Origin: a virus
Strand: one strand, 5' to 3'
IMG/VR virus record: IMGVR_UViG_3300028393_004717
Location: 1-64,000 of that record
DNA length: 64,000 nucleotides
The position numbers were made by a program, and so were the translations under genes. Of the stretch, positions 58,820 through 64,000 are shown in pieces. Under the pieces are notes generated by a model that had not been told where the DNA came from, did no database searches, and saw only the letters and a program-made list of their open reading frames with translations. Position 1 is the stretch's first letter; each line of letters begins with the position of its first letter.

Positions 58820-59860
58820 ATGGCAATAAATTTTGACAAATTTGTTGAATGGGCAGAATCTAGATTTAGCGATGTGATTGTTAAAGGTAACGAGATTCAT
58901 TTAAATAGTATATTTTCAGATGATACAAAACATCATTTGTGGTGCAATCCGACTGGTGGCAAAAAATCTAGAGATTTTGGTGTTTATCATTGTTGGAAGA
59001 CTGATCAAAAGGGTTCTTTGGTAAAACTTGTTCAATTAGTTGATAAGTGTTCTCGTGAAGAAGCTTTATCTACTTTGCTTGGATATCAGACAATAGCACA
59101 ATTAGAAAAGAAATTGGATGAATTTTTTAATGATCAATCTGAAGTTATAGAAGAGCCTAAGCAAAAATCTGGTTTACAATTACCTTATGGTTCTAATTTG
59201 ATATCTGAGCTTGGAACAAATAATTGGTTCAGAAAGCATGCAGAAGATTATTTGTCTCGTAGGAAAATACCAATAGATGGTCTTTATGTTTGTATGGAAC
59301 AGCCATATAAGTTTAGGATTGTCATTCCCTATTATGGTCGTGATGGAAGATTGATTTATTGGAACTCAAGGCATATTAGTCCTAAAGCAAAACTTAGATA
59401 TTTAGGGCCACCAAAAGAATGTGGTGTTGGAAAAGAAGATGTGATTTATATGGCTGGGAATTGGCCACAAAAAGGAAAAACATTACACCTTTGCGAAGGC
59501 GAATTTAATGCAATAAGCTTGAAATTATGCGAATTGAGTGCTGCTGCGTGTGGTGGCAAGAATATGAGCGAAAAACAAGCAATTATGCTGTCTGATTATA
59601 AGATTGTTATTTGTTTAGATAGAGACAAGGCAGGTTCTCAGGGTAGTGCTAAAATGATGAATATGTTATCTTTAAGTAAGAACATAAATTCTAATGACAA
59701 GCTAATGTTTGTAAGACCACCAGAACAGTACAATGATTGGAATGAGATGTATATTGAAGTTGGGGCAGTAATTTTAAATGCTTGGATAAAACAAAAACAA
59801 AAAGCTGTTGATTTTTTGGCACCACATGGAATGTCTGGTGATATTCTTGGTTTTTTATAA
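58820..59860 (+). CDS. DNA primase (DnaG-type TOPRIM)
   Basis: A 346-aa primase. The N-terminal zinc-binding domain has His39, Cys42 (LWCNP), His57 and Cys58 (YHCWKT). The TOPRIM core has HLCEGEFNAISL (catalytic Glu) and VICLDRDKAGSQGS (Asp-x-Asp). There is no helicase domain. The start MAINFDKFVEW loosely resembles the shared N-terminal motif, but I treat it as chance. It heads the operon leading into the ExbB/ExbD-like genes. Confidence 0.9.
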   Translation: MAINFDKFVEWAESRFSDVIVKGNEIHLNSIFSDDTKHHLWCNPTGGKKSRDFGVYHCWKTDQKGSLVKLVQLVDKCSREEALSTLLGYQTIAQLEKKLDEFFNDQSEVIEEPKQKSGLQLPYGSNLISELGTNNWFRKHAEDYLSRRKIPIDGLYVCMEQPYKFRIVIPYYGRDGRLIYWNSRHISPKAKLRYLGPPKECGVGKEDVIYMAGNWPQKGKTLHLCEGEFNAISLKLCELSAAACGGKNMSEKQAIMLSDYKIVICLDRDKAGSQGSAKMMNMLSLSKNINSNDKLMFVRPPEQYNDWNEMYIEVGAVILNAWIKQKQKAVDFLAPHGMSGDILGFL

Positions 59861-59882
59861 ACATTAACTCAATTAAATTACA

Positions 59883-60269
59883 ATGAAAATAACAACAGTA
59901 AAAAACCTAAAGCAAACATTTCAAGGGAAAATTTGCACAATTCTGACTCATCCTATAGCAAAGAGAGACTTTAATGATGCTCAATTTGCAGATTTTTTCA
60001 CTGGTGTTGTCGATGAAATTGATGATGATGGGATATTTACCACTCATGCATTGACAGCTTGTAAAAACTTCTATTTTTTTTCTCAGGTTATTGGCATTAT
60101 CGAGGAACAAGTTCTCGATCAGCAAAATCCAGAACACATTAAGATCATTGAAGAAGTTAAAGAGAATATGAAAAATCCTAAAAAAACAAGTGAAACAAAT
60201 GAAGATCAATTCATAAATATAGAGGATTTAGCGGAGCTAACTGCGAAACTACAAAAAGGAAAAACATGA
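59883..60269 (+). CDS. Hypothetical protein of the primase/ExbBD operon
   Basis: A 128-aa protein. The first 75 residues are beta-rich and may be a small barrel (GKICTILTHPIAKRDFN, then FFTGVVDEIDDDGIFTTHAL). The last third is an acidic helical tail. It follows the primase by 22 bp and its stop overlaps the start of the ExbB-like gene by 4 bp. A role as adaptor between DNA and the membrane complex is speculation. Confidence 0.5.
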   Translation: MKITTVKNLKQTFQGKICTILTHPIAKRDFNDAQFADFFTGVVDEIDDDGIFTTHALTACKNFYFFSQVIGIIEEQVLDQQNPEHIKIIEEVKENMKNPKKTSETNEDQFINIEDLAELTAKLQKGKT

Positions 60270-60784
60270 AATATATTTTATTCTTACAGTGGTGGTTGAT
60301 CTTTACTATAATATGCGTTTTATCAATATTCACATCATATACTGGTTTTGCAAAAGAAATTTGGGTTAAGGACAGTAGCTTTATAAGTTATTTTACTTAT
60401 ATTGTATTTTTAATATGCACTATATTTTGCGGAAACATTTCTTATCTTATTTGTAAAAATGGTAAAAAATTTGGAGAATTGGCCTTAAATGATTATGCAA
60501 ACAAGGCTGAAATAGGATGGTTTACAAGTGAATTGTGCCTGACTCTTGGAATGATAGGAACTATAGTTGGATTTATAATGATGTTATCTGGTTTTAATAC
60601 ATTGGATATACAAAACATACAAACAGTACAACAATTATTATCACAATTAGGTCAAAGCATGGCAACAGCATTGTATACAACAATAGTTGGTTTAGTTTGT
60701 GGTTCTTTTTTAAAATTACAATTTTTTTTGGTTTCTATAGAACTTGATAAACTTGAAAATGCTCTTAAACATAAAAAAGATTAA
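60266..60784 (+). CDS. ExbB/TolQ/MotA-like proton-channel protein
   Basis: A 172-aa membrane protein with four hydrophobic segments: about 5-27, 40-60, 90-112 and 130-152. The third and fourth carry the family signatures. CLTLGMIGTIVGFIMMLSGF is the GLLGTVxG helix of ExbB/TolQ/MotA, and LGQSMATALYTTIVGLVCGS the A-L-x-T-T-x-x-G-L helix. In bacteria this subunit forms a pentamer around an ExbD/TolR/MotB dimer and conducts protons. It lacks the long cytoplasmic arm of MotA or ZorA. The gene overlaps the previous gene by 4 bp and precedes the ExbD-like gene by 2 bp. Confidence 0.8.
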   Translation: MKYILFLQWWLIFTIICVLSIFTSYTGFAKEIWVKDSSFISYFTYIVFLICTIFCGNISYLICKNGKKFGELALNDYANKAEIGWFTSELCLTLGMIGTIVGFIMMLSGFNTLDIQNIQTVQQLLSQLGQSMATALYTTIVGLVCGSFLKLQFFLVSIELDKLENALKHKKD

Positions 60785-60786
60785 AT

Positions 60787-61431
60787 ATGAAAATAAGAAA
60801 AAACTATAGCTGCAATACATCTTTTTTAGATTTGCTATTTAATATGCTTTTAGCTTTTGCTTGTCTTTTTGTTTTGGCTTTCGCACTTATAAATCAAAAT
60901 AAAAAAACACCAGATGTTAAAGCTTCATATCTCATAACCTTTACATGGCCAAAAGAATTAGACAATGATGTTGATGCATATGTAGAAGATCCAGAAGGAA
61001 ATTTGGTATGTTTTGTGCGTAGAGAAGATGGATTGATGCATCTGGATAGAGATGATTTGGGTCATAAGAATGACACTATAAACACTCGTTTTGGGAAAAT
61101 AACATATAACGAAAACAAAGAAATTATAACCTTGCGTGGCACTACTGTTGGGGAATATTGTGTGAATATTCACGCATATAACTTTAATCATCAAGTTCCA
61201 ACTGAGGTTACAGTTCAGCTTGAAAAAGTAAGTCCTACTTATTCCGTTTTGGTACAAAGAAAGATAACATTAAATAAAGCTGGCGATGAAAAAACAGCAT
61301 TTAGATTTAAAATAAATTCTAAAGGTGATCTTGAAAGTGTTTCTGATTTAGAAAAGAAGCTTTTGGGAACAAGAAACAAACAAGGCCAACAGCCAGCAAA
61401 TGTTCCAACAATACCACCAGAAACACCTTAA
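60787..61431 (+). CDS. ExbD/TolR-like protein with YfaP/DUF2135-like periplasmic domain
   Basis: A 214-aa protein with a short cytoplasmic start, then SFLDLLFNMLLAFACLFVLAF (residues 12-32), the single helix of ExbD/TolR/MotB with its ion-binding-type Asp15. The periplasmic part (about 45-170) is not a peptidoglycan-binding domain. It reads FTWPKELDNDVDAYVEDPEGNL, then DRDDLG and TVGEYCVNIHAYNF, matching the D-V-D-L-H-V/pGtY pattern of DUF2135/YfaP. A Pro-rich tail closes it. With the ExbB-like neighbour it should form an ion-driven membrane complex of new architecture. Confidence 0.75.
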   Translation: MKIRKNYSCNTSFLDLLFNMLLAFACLFVLAFALINQNKKTPDVKASYLITFTWPKELDNDVDAYVEDPEGNLVCFVRREDGLMHLDRDDLGHKNDTINTRFGKITYNENKEIITLRGTTVGEYCVNIHAYNFNHQVPTEVTVQLEKVSPTYSVLVQRKITLNKAGDEKTAFRFKINSKGDLESVSDLEKKLLGTRNKQGQQPANVPTIPPETP

Positions 61432-61438
61432 GGAAAAA

Positions 61439-62050
61439 ATGAACATAAATGCAATTGGAATTCCTTTAACATTCATTATCTTAGCATCTATAGGCTTATG
61501 GATTATATTGTATTCTAGGGGAGCTTGGTATTTTAAGCTTGTGTTTGTATTTTTGTCTTTATATTTTAGTTTTCTCATGTGGTTTTCACTTAGTGATTTA
61601 AGTGGTTGGGCAACAGAATCTAAATTTCCAAATAAAACAGTGATTCATTGGCTTTTGGTGCAAGAACCATCTAAAACTAATTCTAAACATCTTGGCAATA
61701 TTTTCATTTGGGCCACTGAAGTCGATGATGATAATAATGTCAAGGAGATTGACACCAATCTATTTTTAAAGCCATTTTCTTCAAAGAAAAATAATTCAGA
61801 GCCTAGAGCTTATAGATTGCCATATACAGAAGAATTACACAAACAGGCAGCTAAGGCCATGCAATTGATTATGTCTGGAAAAACCCTTGTTGGAGAAGCG
61901 AATTCTGATGGTGGAGAATCTGAAAATTCTGCACAAAATAAGTCAAATAAAAAAAATGGGAATGGTAGTTTGAGTCAAGAACAGATTTTTAGATTTTACG
62001 AATTACCACCAACTAAACTTCCATCAAAAATTACTGGCTTTGATAATTGA
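61439..62050 (+). CDS. Membrane protein, third member of ExbBD-like operon
   Basis: A 203-aa protein with two transmembrane helices (residues about 4-25 and 30-50) and a large soluble part that reads VIHWLLVQEPSKTNSKHLGNIFIWATEVDD and then YRLPYTEELHKQAAKAMQLIMSGKTL. I do not recognise it. AAGGA precedes the ATG at 61439. It follows the ExbD-like stop by 7 bp and probably joins the complex or is its effector. Confidence 0.6.
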   Translation: MNINAIGIPLTFIILASIGLWIILYSRGAWYFKLVFVFLSLYFSFLMWFSLSDLSGWATESKFPNKTVIHWLLVQEPSKTNSKHLGNIFIWATEVDDDNNVKEIDTNLFLKPFSSKKNNSEPRAYRLPYTEELHKQAAKAMQLIMSGKTLVGEANSDGGESENSAQNKSNKKNGNGSLSQEQIFRFYELPPTKLPSKITGFDN

Positions 62051-62052
62051 AT

Positions 62053-62235
62053 TTATCTTTTTTCTTTTAATTCAAGCCATTCTTTAAATGACTTTCTTTT
62101 AATTTTAGATTTTTTTATTTTATCTGGAATGCTTTTATAGTCGGTTTTTCTAGCCCATTCTTCGCAATCCACTTTTCCTCCAAATCCTTTTGTAACAAAA
62201 CATTTTTTAGATTGTGCTTTACTTAAAAATGGCAT
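62053..62235 (-). CDS. Small protein with C-terminal SFKEWL motif
   Basis: A 60-aa protein. Its end, KRKSFKEWLELKEKR, matches the shared targeting-like motif but at the C-terminus, with an L-K-E site. The start region has MPFLSKAQSKKCF and a GFGGKVDCEEW turn. ATG 62235 or 62241 is possible. It is the last gene of a minus-strand unit after the 405-aa protein. Confidence 0.45.
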   Translation of the reverse strand: MPFLSKAQSKKCFVTKGFGGKVDCEEWARKTDYKSIPDKIKKSKIKRKSFKEWLELKEKR

Positions 62236-62243
62236 AATCATCT

Positions 62244-63461
62244 CTATCTTTCAGAAATTAATTCTTTTATATAAATTGTTTTTTCTTTTAAGCTTAAAGA
62301 ATACAAAGGACTAATGCGAGATTCAAATTTTATTGTTTCGTCATTTTTTTCTTGGCTTTTAATTACATGACTTACAAAAACTTTATATTTTTTTATGATT
62401 TTTTCTTGAATATCTAAAGAAATATCTTCTCTTCCAACTAATATTTTGTCTACTTTTTCATCTAATTGATTGAAAATTTCTATATCTTCTTCTGACGCTA
62501 TTTTTCCCCAATTTTTAAAAGCATTTTTATACTCTTTATTGGTTCTGATTTTTCTTCTAATTTTTTCAAGTCCTTCTTTAGTATCTGGAACATCAAAAGG
62601 AAATTCCTCTTCAGTACCATCTTTAAGTTCATCTTTATCCCTATAAAAAGTTGGTTCGACTTTCATAGTTGACACACCACTTATTTTGTTTTCCAAATCT
62701 GTCAATTCATCTTCAACATCTGGTTGCCAACCATTCCATAGAGAGTGATCTCCTATTTCTATAAGATTCTTTTTTATTGAATTATATATTTCTTCTGGCA
62801 TACCTTTATTTTTAAATGCATCTTCAAGATCTTCTAAAGCTTTGTTTATTCTAACTCCATAATCCCGTTTAATATCATGACGAACTACTGGCTCTGAATC
62901 TTTTGTATTTTCTGGTTCTTCTGTTGGCTCTGGTTCTTCTGTTGTTTTTTCTACTGGTGCTGTTACTCCTTTTGTCGCCATAATAGCCATATGATCAGAT
63001 ACAATTTTTGAAATAGCTTTTTTTAAATTTTGGGCAAGATCATCTAACATTCTTATAATTTGTAAATTTTCTGCACCTTTAGGCATACTTACTTCTAAAA
63101 TATTTGATAATTTATTTTCAAATATTTCAAATTCTTTTCCCAATATTCTATACTCTTCAATAGTTAATCTTTTTTTAAATATTGGATTGTAGTTTTCTTT
63201 TTTGGGTATGGGAATTTCACTAGATGCAGGTTTATTTTTTTCGGGAAGTGGAACACCACCCATATCGCCTAAACGATTTACGAAATAATAAGGATTAGTT
63301 TTTCCATATCTTCCATATACAACATTAGACATCCAATTTTTAAATCTATCCCATATGCCTCTTTTGGGAGATGATGGTGATAATAAATCTCTTTTTAATA
63401 TGTTTACAAGATTATCTACCGTTGTATCGATTTTTGTTTTTAAGTCGTGATCTAATTCCAT
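62244..63461 (-). CDS. Hypothetical virion/core-type protein
   Basis: A 405-aa, highly charged helical protein with a Pro/Glu-rich linker (EEPEPTEEPENTKD, about 175-190). The N-terminal region has KRGIWDRFKNWMSNVVYGRYGK, an amphipathic helix like that of the 508-aa protein at 13331. The C-terminal half is helical and acidic. Unknown by homology. Together with its neighbour at 62053 it may belong to the packaged core set. Confidence 0.48.
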   Translation of the reverse strand: MELDHDLKTKIDTTVDNLVNILKRDLLSPSSPKRGIWDRFKNWMSNVVYGRYGKTNPYYFVNRLGDMGGVPLPEKNKPASSEIPIPKKENYNPIFKKRLTIEEYRILGKEFEIFENKLSNILEVSMPKGAENLQIIRMLDDLAQNLKKAISKIVSDHMAIMATKGVTAPVEKTTEEPEPTEEPENTKDSEPVVRHDIKRDYGVRINKALEDLEDAFKNKGMPEEIYNSIKKNLIEIGDHSLWNGWQPDVEDELTDLENKISGVSTMKVEPTFYRDKDELKDGTEEEFPFDVPDTKEGLEKIRRKIRTNKEYKNAFKNWGKIASEEDIEIFNQLDEKVDKILVGREDISLDIQEKIIKKYKVFVSHVIKSQEKNDETIKFESRISPLYSLSLKEKTIYIKELISER

Positions 63462-63524
63462 AATTTCTCCATTATTACTAAATGTATATAGTTGGAGATA
63501 TGATGATTTAGATAATTGCTATTA

Positions 63525-63983
63525 TCAATTTATTTGATTGCTCATGTATTCATTGATTTTTTTCAAAGACATAAGACAAGAATCAAATCTATGGAAGTCG
63601 CTTGATAGGTATTCCAAACTAAGTTCATCAAATTTATCGCAACCGTCTTCTTCTATTTCGAAATAGATAGCTTTGCCTTTTTTGCCAAGAACTTTGTATT
63701 TATGCATTAAAATATATGCTGCTGCACCAAGGTCTGTTACAAATCTTTGATTTTTTGACTGAAAGTGATAATCTCCAATTTTTTTAAGAGACATGATACA
63801 GGCATCAAATCTGTGAAATTCACTAGAGAGATAATCTAATGTGATTTGATCAAATTTATCAGGATTTTCTTCATCTGTGGTTAAGAAGTAAATATCCTTT
63901 GCTTTTCTTCCTATGACCTTATAATCATGCATAAGTAAATATGCGGCACTTCCCAAATCACTTACATTTTTTTGCTTACTCAT
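63525..63983 (-). CDS. Tandem DUF5659-like protein
   Basis: A 152-aa protein made of two copies of a 70-residue module: DLGSAAYLLMHDYKVIGRK with a YLSSEFHRFDACIMSLKKI ending, and DLGAAAYILMHKYKVLGKK with YLSSDFHRFDSCLMSLKKI. This matches the DUF5659 pattern, a small phage-associated domain of unknown role. The near identity of the two copies shows recent duplication. A TTTC repeat lies just upstream and includes its ribosome site (AAGAAAG). Confidence 0.7.
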   Translation of the reverse strand: MSKQKNVSDLGSAAYLLMHDYKVIGRKAKDIYFLTTDEENPDKFDQITLDYLSSEFHRFDACIMSLKKIGDYHFQSKNQRFVTDLGAAAYILMHKYKVLGKKGKAIYFEIEEDGCDKFDELSLEYLSSDFHRFDSCLMSLKKINEYMSNQIN

Positions 63984-64000
63984 TTCTTTCTTTCTTTCTT
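63984..64000. repeat. TTTC tandem repeat at the window edge
   Basis: Four TTTC/TTCT units directly before the ATG at 63983, continuing past the window end. On the minus strand it reads AAGA repeats that would serve as a purine-rich ribosome site. Confidence 0.75.

Noticed and set aside
58820-59860. Primase start MAINFDKFVEW as part of the targeting-motif family
   Set aside because: The primase is a replication enzyme with its own N-terminal zinc domain; the resemblance is short and lacks the L/I-x-E site.

Overview
The window is a gene-dense, strongly AT-rich piece of a large tailed-phage genome with a T4-type (myovirus-like) head module. Direct evidence is a contiguous minus-strand head block at 31974-40214: gp23-like major capsid protein, gp22-like coiled-coil scaffold, gp21-like prohead protease, a very large core-type protein, and a gp20-like portal interrupted by an intein. 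A gp17-like terminase large subunit lies at 51238-53052. TAA, TAG and TGA all end genes, so there is no sign of code reassignment. No tRNA, rRNA, CRISPR array or integrase was seen, and no gene-free stretch exceeds about 210 bp. Sheath, tube, baseplate hub, polymerase and helicase genes are absent, so this is only part of a bigger genome. The host is unknown. A formylglycine-type sulfatase, a McsA-like protein, a DUF3568-like lipoprotein and a C39-like peptidase resemble genes common in Planctomycetes-type bacteria, but that is only a hint.

Layout. 1-2276: amidoligase cluster (alpha/beta hydrolase, phiEco32-type COOH-NH2 ligase, unknown partner). 2336-5734: HTH protein, virion protein, McsA-like protein, subtilase. 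5770-10061: glycan island (epimerase/dehydratase, GT2, GT-B-like, and a GT2-DUF616 fusion). 10063-16364: small virion-type and zinc proteins, a degenerate Dam-like protein, a secreted trypsin-like protease, a 508-aa protein with an internal duplication, and a SWIM protein. 16361-19944: six tandem minus-strand genes sharing an N-terminal anchor, most followed by a hairpin. 20054-26877: LAGLIDADG relative, DNA methyltransferase, GMP reductase, sulfatase, lipoprotein, MscL-like channel, HExxH protein. 26911-31768: methyltransferase, delta-60 beta-propeller protein, and a GNAT/PD-(D/E)XK homing endonuclease beside the capsid gene. 31974-40214: head block. 40284-50058: sulfotransferase-like protein, C39-like peptidase, poly-Asp protein, gluzincin protease, RCC1 propeller protein, ferritin-like protein. 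50055-58025: M28 peptidase, terminase, structural genes, a second trypsin-like protease, and two ParB-like paralogues. 58022-63983: RecB/Cas4-like nuclease, primase, and an ExbB/ExbD-like membrane operon, then core-type proteins.

Three themes cross these blocks. First, many proteins start with a short aromatic/acidic motif (for example MKTFYEFME and MKSFLEFWS) that resembles the T4 capsid-targeting peptide MKTYQEFIAE. Several have an L/I-x-E gp21-type cleavage site just after it, suggesting a large set of proteins packaged in the prohead. Second, the window encodes seven predicted proteases besides the prohead protease; some are exported and others may be packaged. Third, surface chemistry is prominent: glycosyltransferases, amidoligase, sulfatase, sulfotransferase-like protein and two beta-propeller fibre proteins. 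The most unusual candidate system is the primase-linked ExbB/ExbD-like gene set at 59883-62050. All functions are read from motifs by eye; no database search was run.
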